Shown: positions 34,645 through 45,510 of the stretch, piece after piece
How the letters are laid out: every line of letters begins with the position of its first letter
Position numbering within the stretch: the first letter of the stretch is position 1
NCBI GenBank assembly: GCA_022749755.1
Contig: CM040441.1
Span: 3,910,741 to 3,974,740 of the forward strand
DNA length: 64,000 nucleotides
Origin: Azadirachta indica
Lineage: Eukaryota; Streptophyta; Magnoliopsida; Sapindales; Meliaceae
Reading direction: 5' to 3'
Notes under the pieces: model-generated
The model's database searches: none
The model's input: only the letters and a program-made list of their open reading frames with translations
What the model was told of the DNA's origin: nothing
Translations under genes and position numbers: made by a program

Positions 34645-36265
34645 TCAAAGTGAACATAGTGAGGAAGAGAAATCGGATTCCATCTGCAGGATTAAGTCAG
34701 AAAAGTTAGAAGGTACATTTTCAGACATATTGTCCACTTGAAGGGAATCCTGTTGATTATTCTGGCTTTCTTCACCAGGAAAATGAGAGAAAATTTCTTC
34801 AGAAATTGGCTGAAAGCTTTGTGGTGGCTGCTGCTGTTGTTCAGCAAATGTAGGAATGCTGTTGTTATTTTCCTCTTCTTGTACGCTTGGCTTTCCCTTG
34901 TATTTGATCCTACAGAGTCTCCATTCCTGCAAAAAATAACAAATGCAGGCAACACACTCGAGCTTTAAATTTGTAACTGGGTAAAATTAATGCCTTAAGA
35001 GAGTTATAATTGTTATACTTTTTTCTTTATTTAGTGGAATGAAATATATACTGACTTCAAAAATGAAAAATCAAGTTGCTAAGTCTAAGGTGTTGGACTA
35101 ATTAAAACTTATTGTTATACTTAGCTTTATAACACCCTCTATCGTTGCAATTATATACGAGGTCATTTTATTATATATCTAGATTCTTTGCTATGACACA
35201 CTGACAGATTATAGGTTAAAATTTATAAAACACCGTACTCAAATTTTGGTAACTAAATAAGAAATTAATTAAAATTTATAAGAACGAAAATCAAAGGCAC
35301 AAACCGTTGAGTAGGATTCAAGACTATATTCATGCATAATCCAATTTGGTCTTGACAGCGTTCTTTCGCCTTCTGTCTCCATCTTGATCATTTCTAAATC
35401 TGTGAAAAGTTAAGGGCCTCTTGAAACCAACCAAAAGTTGATTATTATAATTAACATAAATTTTTTTAATGTGGCCTGTAGCTTTCCACCATCCGTGACC
35501 CACAACTTCTCTGGAATCATTCTCCCTCAAGTAATAGAAGAATCTTTCATTGTTAGATAATGCCAAATTGTGATTCCCTGTATACAAATATCAACATTTA
35601 TAACTTCATTAGGCTGTAAACATAAATGGAAACAGAACAAACAGTTTTGCAAATTATATATGGATTGATGTTTGTCGGACATGGTTTAGACAGTCAGGTG
35701 AGGGAGCACAAGCACTCATGATGCCTTGATGAACAAGTAGAATGAGAGAAAGGGAGAAAAAAGAGAAGGGGAGAATTTAGGAAAATTTAAAGCATGTACT
35801 TATGTGACAAAATTAAAAAAAGAATCTTTGAAGTGTAGAGAGAAGATCGATATTAGGGCAAACCGTTAAGGCTACTGGTGAATTTTTAGAGTGATCAGCC
35901 TACTTTTTATCCTTGTGAAAAGTATGGGAGAAATAAATTAGCTAGAGTCTTCAAGAGAAAGCAATGATTTAAGCTTGGAAGGTGAAGGATGAAAGTGCTT
36001 TTGGTCGGCTTTCACCTTCTCAAAACCAAATTGGGAAAAAGAAAAAAGGAAAATTAAATAAGGAAACAGAAGAAAGAAAGGATGACGAACACTGAAAATG
36101 GTCTGGATCAAGGCTATATACATCTGTTTGAAGAATGACATGGCCATAGAAATGCATATCTTGGCCGGATACTTTTCTATCTAGCAATTCGATGAGTTCT
36201 TCATCTGTGGGATTGAACCTGAACCCAGTTGGCATCATCATCATTTCTTTTGCGCAGAGAAGCAA
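34645..36265 (-). CDS. NAC domain transcription factor, three exons, one-base frameshift
   Basis: NAC proteins are plant-specific DNA-binding transcription factors. My exon model is 36091-36244, 35305-35577 and 34645-34926. Exon 1 holds subdomains A/B: Pro-Thr-Gly-Phe-Arg-Phe-Asn-Pro-Thr-Asp-Glu-Glu-Leu-Ile and Val-Tyr-Ser-Leu-Asp-Pro. Exon 2 holds Gly-Trp-Trp-Lys-Ala-Thr-Gly-His and Val-Gly-Phe-Lys-Arg-Pro-Leu. Exon 3 starts Glu-Trp-Arg-Leu-Cys-Arg-Ile-Lys and has a Gln-rich, acidic C-terminus. Exon phases fit if one base is discounted in the AAA/TTT run at 35343-35346, where the universal Trp-Ile-Met-His-Glu-Tyr motif sits in the +1 frame; the full product would then have about 235 residues. 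As written, translation ends after about 133 residues, at the stop codon whose last base is 35330. The start at 36244 (run of four Met) is preferred over 36265, which lies only about 17 bases from the TATA box. The gene is either a young pseudogene or carries a sequencing error. Two decayed paralogues lie at 13.6-13.9 and 28.5-29.3 kb. Confidence 0.78.
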
Positions 36266-36281
36266 AACCTTATTCGGCCTC

Positions 36282-36289
36282 TTATATAG
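36282..36289 (-). promoter_or_regulatory. TATA box of NAC gene
   Basis: The minus strand reads CTATATAAGAGG here, about 40 bases upstream of the run of Met codons at 36244. The usual 25-32 base spacing to the transcription start places the start near 36250-36258. This favours the ATG at 36244 or a following Met. A TTGAC W-box-like word lies upstream near 36325 on the minus strand. Confidence 0.5.
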
Positions 36290-36299
36290 AGAGAACTTG

Positions 36300-39190
36300 C
36301 AAAGCTACTTCACATTATTCATAGTCAACGTTCAACGCACAATAGAAAGAAATAAGTCACCATGAAGGATGAAAGAAAATACAATGATACTTCTACTTGC
36401 CTCTTAAAGTACATTCATCATACAATTTCAATCGTCCAAATCAATATGATAAAGTCGGTTGAAAGTATAATGATTTACTGAAAGCCCTTCTCAATATATA
36501 TCATTTCATAAAACAGAAGAAGGATGTTCTCGTCACCTGAATTGTGAAAATTGCAATAACTTTAGAAACTGTAAAAGACTATTAAAATAATAGATATTAA
36601 AATCTAAAAAAGGACAAAGGCGGATTCTTTATTGACTGATATATTTAGTGTAGGGTTGTACATACAATAATTATTGACTAAGGTATTGTCGGTGAATGAA
36701 TCTAGAAAATCTTTTTCGATCTTTGAAAAAAATAAAATGAATCGGAAAATCTGTCATGAATTTCTCCATGATCTAGTAATTATTTGACAAAACACCTTGT
36801 CCTTGTCCTTTTTCTTTCTCTATTTGATAAGTGATTGGTTATTCAATTAAATAAAAAATTTCACTTCTTTTATTGTTGTCTTTATCAAGATTTTACCTTT
36901 TTATGTGTGATCATTCTTCTTTAATCACGAATCATGTCTTTATTTTTGTTTTTATGTTTTTTGTGATAAACGTTTTAGTCATTTTCATCAACATAGATGT
37001 ACGAAAATTTATTTATTTGTTTGACGTTATGGGTTTACATTTTCTATTTATTTGTTTTTTTGTTTTAGGTTAAAGTTGGCTAATAAGTGCAAAAAGAGTT
37101 AAAACGAAAATTTACTTTTAAGTGAAAAACGTATGTACGAAATTCCCAATCAAAATTTTAATAATAATAATTTATTTATTATTAAAAATTTTAACACCTG
37201 ATATTTACACTTTTATTTTAAAATTAGTAGTTTTACTTCTCCTGTCTTTATAAATAATAATAAATTAAAAATAAATAAATTTTATAAGGATATTTTGGTT
37301 TATTATAAGTACAAAATTAACTTATTATATATATATTTTTTTGGTGTTCTAGTATGCCTTCGTCTCACGTTGATTTGCCTATAACTTTGTTTTGGCGTAG
37401 AAGGTCAATCTAACTCCTTTTTCTCTTGTCCTTCTGTTTTGTTTTCGGGTTTTAGAATTTGAATATAGCACTTAATTGCCTTATTTTTTATTCGTGTTTA
37501 TAGAGGTGAACTATTTGGTTTAAGAAAAAGTAATAACAGAGCAAGAAAAATGGCTAACCAAGCAGCCACCTCTTTCAGTGGCAACATGAAGACACGGGTC
37601 TATTATTACTTTTCATTCTTAGACTATTTTGGGTTGCTATGAATTTTAAAATAATCTTTTTTTATTGTGATATTAAAATAATATGCTTTTATTATACTGT
37701 AAAAATAATCAACTTTAAAAAAAATTATTTTAGTATTTGGTAAATTTTATTTTTAAAAGTGTTATGTATTTCATAAATTTTGTTATTAAAACATTATAGT
37801 AATGCTAATTACCAAAATAATGAATGAAATTTAATTTTGGCTAAGTGTATATAATATATACACACACGCACACACGTGCACATATATATATATATATACT
37901 AACTTAAAATAATTTATAGCAAAATATATAAAATTTTTAATTATATTCTAAAAAAATAAGTAATAAATAAAAAAATATTTTAATTTTTACAATTTCATTT
38001 TCTAATTAAAGTTGAAATTTAATAATTTATTTTAAGATAAATTTTAGGTTTTTATAATTTTAAAGAATTTATTTGATATTACATTTACAAATAAAATTGC
38101 CTTTTTAAAATCATGTTTTAAAAAGCCAACTCTTTTTTTACTTTTCAAAATTTAATATAAAATGAGATAATTTTGTCAAAAGTGATTGTAAAAAAATTTT
38201 AACAAATACTTAAAACGACTTTTAGCTTTAACTATTTAAAATCACATTTATCTCTTTGAACAACAATTTCAAAGAAACTCTTATTTCTTTTTGGATTATT
38301 AAATCTCATACTTCATACGTTGGTGAGATCATCAATTTAATGCATGCTAAATATTCGTTATATAAATGTGCTGCCAGTTTTTATATCCGTTATACAAATA
38401 TAACGATGTATCAACGGAAAATATACATAATATTATTAGGTATTTTCCAAATAACAAGCCTAAAAATCCCCAAAAGGCAAATAACGCTTTTGAATTTAAC
38501 CTGGCAATTTTCTTCGAGCAAAGCTTTTGAGATTAAGAAGTAAAAGAGAGAGAGAGAGAGAGAATGTGGCAATTTCCTTCTAGTAATGTTTTTGAAATTG
38601 AGAAGTATGAGAGAAAATAGGGAAGAAAATTAAATATTGTTTTTTTATTTAAAGTGTGATCAAAATAACTTTTTTTAGGCTTGGAAGAATTTTGATATAA
38701 ATGTTATTCATGTAACTTTGAACTAATTAAATTATTATCGCATGTGTTAATTGACTAAACACAACTGACGATAATTTTTAGTATATCTAATTATTATAAT
38801 CAATTAGTTTAAACTATCATCAAATTAATTATTAAGTAATCATTCTATTAATACAACTTATTAATGAAAGATTTGCCTTATCTAGGTATGAATTATCTAC
38901 TTTCTATGAAATTAAATTTTCTCCCTTAATTTTATGGTAGAAAAGTTAAATCTTTAAAATAAAATTTATATATTTATAGTAGTTATATGCAAATGATGAG
39001 ACAAGTATTTGGCTTTTATTGAAACTCGTTCTTTTAGATGAGTTCAAAAGTTGCAAGTGCGCTCGTTCTAGGGATCATTGCAAATATATACCTAAATATA
39101 CTTTAATATATCAGATTTATTTAGAAATTTATTGAATTTTCAGTTGTATTTTAACCAAATATGGGGGGATGGATGGTTTTTGAGCTTCTT
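36300..39190. other. Spacer with microsatellites
   Basis: There is no supported gene. A CA/TA-rich run lies at about 37858-37900 and a (GA)n run at about 38548-38563. The short open frames at 36873-37073 and 38256-38543 have no family features. Confidence 0.5.
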
Positions 39191-39194
39191 AGAA

Positions 39195-39573
39195 GCTTTA
39201 AACCTGAGTGATGATGTTAATAAGTAGTAAAAAAGGATAAACAACATATTTGCTGCTAGTTTTGGTGCTATTTTGTGCTCAAAACAGCAGAATATTTGAT
39301 ACTGGTTTTAGTGTTGTTTTATGCACAAAACAGCAGCATATTTGCTGCTGGTTTTGATGCATAAAAGCACAACACAGTCCAGGAATCGCAGCAGTTATAG
39401 TACTGTTTTTGGACTGTTTTTCAACAGAAAAATGCTACCGGAAATGGAGCACAATTGATAGAAACTTCTTGTTGTTTTCTCCTCGAAACAAAGGCAAATC
39501 CAACATGACATGCTTTTCTTTTTTTTTTTTTTTTTTTTTTTTTTTTGTGATTGTTGGGTCATAATTCCCAACA
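39195..39573 (-). mobile_element. Possible LTR fragment with 46-base tandem repeats
   Basis: On the minus strand a TGTTGGGAATTATGACCCAA start at 39573 is like the LTR start of many plant Copia elements. It is followed by a long A-run (T24 on the plus strand at about 39518-39546). The region also contains two and a half head-to-tail 46-base units at about 39246-39380, each ending CTCAAAACAGCAG or CACAAAACAGCAG. No primer-binding site or second LTR was found, so it may be a solo LTR. Confidence 0.4.
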
Positions 39574-39899
39574 CCATGTCCGACGGGACTCTACTGGTAA
39601 GTCGTTACTTAATTTATAGGATAATTTAGAAAGTTAGGCCTAAGTCCAATAGATAATTTTAGTTCAACTCAAAAACTAGTCCATTAAAATTAAAAACAAA
39701 CCCAAGTTATCAATTCATCTTTATAAGAATTTTATCAAAACTATTATTTCAAATGACATGCAGAATCAATAAGTATATAAAGAAAACAAAAATAGGAAAA
39801 GGGCCTTTTCTCATGACCTAAAAAGAAATTTATTCATTAATATCAACCTGACCAAAATATCATATCAACAATAATGATTAATTATATGTAAAATAAAAG

Positions 39900-40260
39900 A
39901 AAAAACAACTAGAAACAGCAACATATTTGAAGAGTGGTAAACTTTAGAGGAATGGTAAAATCTATTAGTTAAAATTTATTTTAATTTTAATTTTCTTATA
40001 ACGAGTGTTAATTATATTAACTTTGTTTAACATATCTTGAGTAAATAAATTTTATACTTTTTACATTAGACCATCTTAAATAAAAATTAAATACTCCCTA
40101 AATTTTGAGAAAATAAGAACATACTTTTTTAACTTAATTTCTGTTAGTTTTACTTGTAAAAAAATTATTATTTTAATTGCTAAACTTAAATTAATATTGT
40201 AATAGAATATAATTGTCCCATAATTAGCAATTTAATCCCCACTATTTCCAATGTATTAAT
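39900..40260. repeat. Dispersed repeat shared with 55015-57215
   Basis: The segment contains AACAGCAACATATTTGAAGA (near 39915) and TTATACTTTTTACATTAGAC (near 40052). They resemble segments near 55036 and near 56998, in the same order but further apart in the second place. This suggests an insertion between the two parts in that copy. The family is unknown. Confidence 0.5.
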
Positions 40261-40369
40261 AGAGAGGGGACGGTCAGCCTTATCCCTGATTTTGGGCTAG
40301 GGATCCTGACCCATTCCTAATCTAGTTTGACCTCGTTTGATCATTTAGGTTGTTGCCAATAACCATGAT

Positions 40370-40585
40370 TGTCATTGATCAATCTAACGTCACCCAATTC
40401 GCTCACAATAGATATTATTTAAATCATTGTTAAATATTCTTTATAATGATATAATCACTATTGTCATTTGAGTAACCATTTGTCATAAATTTGAAATTAA
40501 ATTTTTAGTATTTAAAACATTCAATTTCAAATTTACGACGAAAAGTTGTTCAAACGAAATGGTGATTATATTATAATGCTTTTGT
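40370..40585. mobile_element. Foldback (palindromic MITE-like) element, copy 2
   Basis: Two arms of about 70 bases face each other. The left arm is TTATAATGATATAATCACTA through CATAAATTTGAAATTAAA (40441-40510). The right arm, read on the other strand, runs ATTATAATATAATCACCATT through GTAAATTTGAAATTGAA. The left flank also resembles the outer arm of the palindrome at 15405-15720, read in reverse. Transcripts across it would fold into a long hairpin. Confidence 0.6.
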
Positions 40586-41695
40586 ATCTTTCTTGCATCT
40601 ATGAGCACTAATATAGTAACACCAAAACATTGAAACACCATTGTTAGCATGTTTAGAATCATTAATTCGCAAAATAGTTTTAGGAATATCTCGATACCTC
40701 TATTTGTCATATTTTGAAGGGTAAAATTTAATTTTAATAAAACAAAAATTAAAAATTAAAAAATAAAATTATTTAGACAAAGTAAAATTGTGATAGATGC
40801 ATAATAAATTTATTTTTTATATACATTTTAAATATTTTATCTTTTTTTTTTTTAATTTCTTCCTTTTCTTCCAAACAAACAACTCACAGATCCACTCAGA
40901 GCCAAAAACCACTCAGAGCCACCAAAACCACAGCGAGAGGCCTTGCCAAGGAGATCTTCAACAATAACTTTGCCCTTGTTTACCTTGTCAGATTCAATTC
41001 CCCAAAAGGAGTTTAAACATTACAAATTATGGACAAAATTGTATTTTTGTAATCTAGAAACATAAATTGATTATTAATTAGGACCCATATATTTCATCAG
41101 TCAATTATTTAGGATTAATTTAGTAAAATTGTGAAAAAATATTTTAATATAACACAATTAATAGATAGACGTAACAAAACTTGCCTAGACCCCCTCAGAT
41201 TTGATCCAATTGTCATTATGCCTCTCAAGTTTAAAAAATATTCCGTTACATTCTACTGTTATTTGAAATATCGGAAAAACATTATTTTTACTATTCTAGC
41301 CCTGACATAACGAGACAACAAACGGATCCCATAGGGTCAGATGTGGATCCTGCATATTTGTCGATTTGTGTCCCGAAGTAATAATTTTTTTTATTTTGAT
41401 GTGAAAATTAAACAATAATTTATTAGTTTGATGTGAAAATAAATCAATTTAAAAATAAAATAATATTTTTATGGGAATTAAATAATAATTTTTTAATTAT
41501 ATAATAATTCATTTTATGTAATTAAAATAATAATTTTTTATTTTGACATAAAATTAAATAATATTTAAATTAAATTAAATAGAAATGAAAATACAAATTT
41601 AATAAAATAAATCTGCAACTCTACAAGTTTTAATTTTGCCCAAAACCCAAAAAATAAAAATAGCTACATGTGTCTCTCTTTATTTTCCTTTCACG

Positions 41696-42315
41696 TAGGG
41701 ATGGCAAAATTTTCCATAAGGCCCAAACTCATGGGAATTCACCCCCAACAGAACAGAATTCAGATAAATTTACGAGAAATAAGGAGAAATTAATTCCCAA
41801 TTTATTAATAAGATGGGGATTGGTTTACCTCTCCCCACCCCCACCTCATTCCCCATAAAACATAATATAAATATATTATAATTTATAAATTAAATTTTAT
41901 ATATATAAATATAATTTTATATTATAGTTTCTATAAAATTATATATTATAATTAAATATAACTAGTAATAAAAAATTATGAAGTCATGAATTGATGTTAT
42001 AAAAAATAGAATATACAAATAAAAAGTAAAAAAATTAAAAATTTAAAAGACCCTATATTGTGTTTTAAATAATATATTAATAATATTTTTATTTAAGCTA
42101 ATTAAATTCTTATATTATTAAAATTAATTTATAAAAATAATATAAAATAGGGAATTGATATAGCAATGGAGAATTTATTCCCCGTGTGAAGATTCTCTAT
42201 TCCTATCCCATTAAATTTAGTGGGAAATGAAATAGAGAATAGGAGTTAAAATAAAAAATGGCGTGGATAATGGGGCATACCTCCCCACCCCCACCCCGCC
42301 ACATCGCCATCGCTA
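41696..42315. mobile_element. hAT-like non-autonomous element, 620 bases
   Basis: The left end is TAGGGATGGCAAAA and the reverse complement of the right end is TAGCGATGGCGATG, a short terminal inverted repeat. The flanks CTTTCACG (41688-41695) and CTTCCACG (42316-42323) form an 8-base target duplication with one mismatch. Subterminal GC-rich words (CCCCACCCCCACC and GATGGGGATTGG-like) bracket an AT-rich core, as in non-autonomous hAT elements with GGGGA/CCCC-rich ends. It is inserted inside the Mutator-like element at 41170-43213, so it is the younger of the two. Confidence 0.75.
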
Positions 42316-42661
42316 CTTCCACGACAATATTTGTTTCCTTCTGCAAATTATTACCTTCTTTACTTTTCTATCACTTTCCTTTCACATCAGATTTTTTTCC
42401 TTTTGCATATATTTCTTTTCTTAATTGACATCACTTTTTCATATCAGATTTTTTCTTCAGTTTGTTAAGGACTTCTCCAAACCCCATGGCTCCCAAATAG
42501 AATGAAGAAAGAAACATCAGATTTGATTATTCAACAACCAAAGAATTTTAAAGAAAAGATTAGAAGCAAATATTTTATGTCGAGATTGTAAATTTTGCCC
42601 AAAATCGTAACCTTATTCTAATATATAATTTAACAAATTCTCCTTTTTCTTCAACCAAAAT

Positions 42662-42916
42662 CTATTTCCATCCAAATCGATTAGTCAATTTTTTTCCTCT
42701 ACAAACAAAAACCTTCAAAACCTTCTGTTGTATCATTGCCCCCCTCACTCCCTCCCCCACCACCTCCACCACCACTACCGACTTATCCTCACCTTCTTCC
42801 ACAACCCCACCCTCCTTCATAACCGAACACGGCCCTGGTGCACCCAAAAACGCACCCACTCCGACCATCATGTCATTTGCATTCTCAGCCCTTAGGCATG
42901 GATTCATCATCTTCAT
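42662..42916 (-). other. GC-rich coding-like fragment inside the Mutator-like element
   Basis: An 84-residue minus-strand open frame lies in the only GC-rich part of the element. It reads Met-Lys-Met-Met-Asn-Pro-Cys, then Gly-Ala-Phe-Leu-Gly-Ala-Pro-Gly-Pro-Cys, then a Val/Glu/Gly-rich stretch. I do not recognise the family. The contrast with the surrounding AT-rich DNA makes a captured piece of a host gene (Pack-MULE style) plausible, but without a matching parent gene this is an inference. It may not be translated. Confidence 0.35.
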
Positions 42917-43810
42917 TGAAGAATGATTTCACGGCAGAGGGGGAGTATTTGACTACCAAAAAATGATAGAGTGAAGGAGAAAGAAGATAAAAAAAAAATG
43001 ATGATATTAAAATATTAAAGTGTGTTAAGATTAAATAAATATATGTGTACGTGTCATTATTATTTAATTTTAATTATATGAAAAGACAATTTTAACCCTA
43101 TATAAATTATTTTTTGTTATCTTAATCTACGGTAGAATGTAACGGAATATTTTTTAAACTTTAGGGAGATTGATAATTGAAAGAAACCTGAGGGTGGTCT
43201 AGAGAAATTTCCCATAGATGATATGAGTATTTTTCAAACAAATATATAACAGATAGTCAAAATTGGTGGGGTTTATCGGGCATTTTCTCAAATATGATTA
43301 GTGTTTAAAGAAAAATAATCATGTATAAAAGGTAAAGAGTTGATAAAAACAACTACAAATTAAATGGAGAGAATTGTTTTTTAAGTGGACAACCAATCAC
43401 TAGTTAAATTATTAACTGATTTTCTGGATTTCATTTTCAGTACAATACATACAAAATTAAAATACCAAAAAAAAAAAAATCTTGTCTCAAACAATATAGC
43501 AATATCATTGTATATATTTGTCATTTATGAGCTAATTACAAACTTTATTATTTTCTTATTAATGTACTTAAGAAATACTTAAAATGGGTGCCCCGTGATT
43601 TGCTCTTAGAAAAAACTTGCATTTATACAAGTAACAATTCAATTTTTTCGAAAAAAATAAATCTATTGTATTTGATATATGACATCAATTAAGTAGATAA
43701 TCTTTCACAGTAATGTTTAAATGATCTTTACAGTTGTTAGAAATCTGCAGTATGTTGCTGCTTTGGAGCTCTTACTCTTAAAGAATGAGGGAATTCTTGG
43801 CAATTTTTAG

Positions 43811-44215
43811 AAAAGAAACATTTTTGTAAAAGCAAATGTGAGAAGAAGTTTTACCATATACGATTGATTTCTACATTAACTGGGCAAGAATATCCATGAC
43901 AAGTAATTTATGTTGAGAACAACTATTGATTTTCAAATATTGACAAATCACTTTGGATTCAAATGTATGTGGTATAATTCTTATAACAATTATAAAAGGA
44001 AAAAAATGGCATGTCTCATTTCCATTTTTGAAAAATAAACATTTCTGTATAAATAAATGTATGAAACAGTTATACCAATTATGATTGATTTCTACATTAA
44101 TTGTGCAAGAATATATATGGCAAGTAATTTAAGTTGAGAACAACTATTGATTTTCAAAGATTAAAAAATCATTTTTGATTGAAATATATGTGGTATATTA
44201 ATTTGCAACAAGGTT
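43811..44215 (+). repeat. Tandem duplication of about 220 bases upstream of the PMEI gene
   Basis: Two similar copies start at about 43811 and 44029. Shared words include GATTGATTTCTACATTAA (43863 and 44084), CAAGTAATTTATGTTGAGAA versus CAAGTAATTTAAGTTGAGAA, and TATGTGGTATA. The second copy ends about 25 bases before the PMEI start codon, so the duplication covers the likely promoter. It may double transcription-factor sites or supply the TATA-like GTGGTATATTAA at about 44191. Confidence 0.75.
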
Positions 44216-44240
44216 TTGTCAATTTCTTAGAATTGTAAGA

Positions 44241-44771
44241 ATGGTGAGTCAATCTAGTTTTCACCTTTCTCTTCTTGTGTTCTCCATTTTTATGCATTTG
44301 TTGCTTGTGACTGCAAAAGATGGTGGTGTCTCCGATCTAATTAGAAAATCCTGCAATGGCACAGAATATCCTGAGACTTGCATATCAGTTTTCGAGTCTG
44401 ATTCTCGAAGCCATGCTGCAACAAATAAAACCGGCCTTTGCAGTCTTGGATTAAATATAACGTATGAGAAGACGAATGAAGCATTATCATTCTTTGTTAA
44501 AGCACAAAAGAATGCAACAGGTAGGTATACGAAGTCGGGTATTTCTGTTTGTATTCGTGATTATGAATTTGGCCTCTTGAAGATGAATGAGAGAGGGTTT
44601 CCTGGTTTTGAAAGAGGAGATTATGATGAAGCAGGATGGGGAGTTGGGTATTGTAATTATGCTGCCAGTGACTGTTTAGATACTAGCCTGAAATTTTATG
44701 TCCAAGAGAACAGATTATTGTATAATTTCTCCCTTGATGTAATGCATATGTTAAACAGCCTTATTCCTTGA
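44241..44771 (+). CDS. Plant invertase/pectin methylesterase inhibitor (PMEI) domain protein
   Basis: This intronless gene encodes 176 residues, the usual size for a secreted PMEI/C-VIF-type inhibitor. Such proteins fold as a four-helix bundle and bind either pectin methylesterase in the wall or acid invertase. Residues 1-25 form a signal peptide (Leu/Val/Phe-rich, then Thr-Ala-Lys). Cys38 and Cys47 have the C-x8-C spacing of the N-terminal helical hairpin. Cys104 and Cys145 match the second conserved disulphide, and Cys67 and Cys138 are extra. Several Asn-x-Ser/Thr sites (Asn39, Asn62, Asn72, Asn91, Asn162) suggest glycosylation in the secretory path. Which enzyme it inhibits cannot be told from sequence. 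The neighbour at 47137-48269 is a PME, which makes that partner attractive, but this is inference. The 3' flank (GAGAAAATTAAAAAATAAAT at 44793) recurs in the array at 50008 and 53495. Confidence 0.85.
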   Translation: MVSQSSFHLSLLVFSIFMHLLLVTAKDGGVSDLIRKSCNGTEYPETCISVFESDSRSHAATNKTGLCSLGLNITYEKTNEALSFFVKAQKNATGRYTKSGISVCIRDYEFGLLKMNERGFPGFERGDYDEAGWGVGYCNYAASDCLDTSLKFYVQENRLLYNFSLDVMHMLNSLIP

Positions 44772-45184
44772 TAATATATATATATATATATGAGAAAATT
44801 AAAAAATAAATGAGAAAAATAGTCAAAAATTAACTATATTTTTTCCTTGTTCATTTTTTACACTGTTATAGAAAATTAGAAAGATTTGATTTTTTTAGTT
44901 GTTCATGGCTTTCCCTAATAACATAAAATTTACTAGTTTTATGTTCGTCTCGATCTATTTAAGAAAATTTGTACGAGGAGTAAATTTATACAGCCTTAAT
45001 TAGTGATCTTTTATTGGTGGTTCTAAGCTTAGTTTTTTGAAATTAAAATTAAGTACAATCAAACAATTATATTGAAAGATATGCTAAGATAAATATTACA
45101 ACATCTGATGCTAGTTACGTGCACTGTTTGTACGGTAGGTGAAAGGCACAAATTAACTACAGCCTTAACATCTCGTGTATTACA

Positions 45185-45510
45185 TGAAGAACGAATTAAC
45201 CTACAAGATCAAGAATTAATGGAAACCTTAACTGTAGAAGCCACTCACAATCATGAATAAAGTTTTGTACCATGAAATTTTGGACTTTACTAAGATTATG
45301 TAAGATACAATAGTCAGGCCACTTGACTCTACCCTTAACAGATGTCTTTCGTCTTTGTTTGGCATATTCAACATGTATAGTGTAAGGTTGTTAATGCAAA
45401 GATGTCATTCCATTTAGACTAACCTTCAAGATCAATAAGATCATCCAAGTAAAGACTACTCCACAATATAAATGAAAGTGTTTTGAAGCACTGCAGTAGA
45501 ATCACGGAAA
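45185..45510 (-). pseudogene. Pectin methylesterase pseudogene 2 (3' fragment)
   Basis: The sequence aligns with the last part of the intact PME gene, and its 3' flank (44920-45185) aligns with 46890-47136. Recognisable are the Asp-Asp-Leu-Ile-Asp-Leu-Glu-Gly stretch (about 45420-45445, equivalent to Gly-Asp-Leu-Ile-Asp-Pro-Glu-Gly), the Trp-Ser/Asn-Asp equivalent after it, and, after a deletion, a Phe-Lys-Thr-Leu-Ser-Phe-Ile segment (about 45466-45490). The deletion removes the Leu-Gly-Arg-Pro-Trp motif and its surroundings. The 5' side is replaced at about 45510 by a DUF4283-type retroelement fragment, so no catalytic centre remains. Confidence 0.75.

Larger units (their letters stand above)
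41170..43213. mobile_element. Mutator-like element, about 2.04 kb, with nested insertion
   Basis: The ends are inverted repeats of about 85-120 bases. Left (41174-41260) contains CTAGACCCCCTCAG and AAGTTTAAAAAATATTCCGT. The reverse complement of the right end (43213-43127) starts GGGAAATTTCTCTAGACC and contains the same AAGTTTAAAAAATATTCCGT. The right flank ATAGATGAT (43214-43222) and left flank ATAGATAGA (41161-41169) agree at 7 of 9 positions, a likely aged 9-base target duplication. Long TIRs plus 9 bases point to the Mutator superfamily. No transposase is present. The interior holds a younger hAT-like element (41696-42315) and a GC-rich coding-like fragment (42662-42916). Confidence 0.75.

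Noticed and set aside
34692..34968. Alternative open frames over the last NAC exon
   Set aside because: The frame with Trp-Arg-Leu-Cys-Arg-Ile and correct splice phase explains the sequence; the others are shadows.
39395..39577. Lys-rich minus-strand open frame
   Set aside because: It is the translation of a long T-run on the plus strand inside an LTR-like piece.
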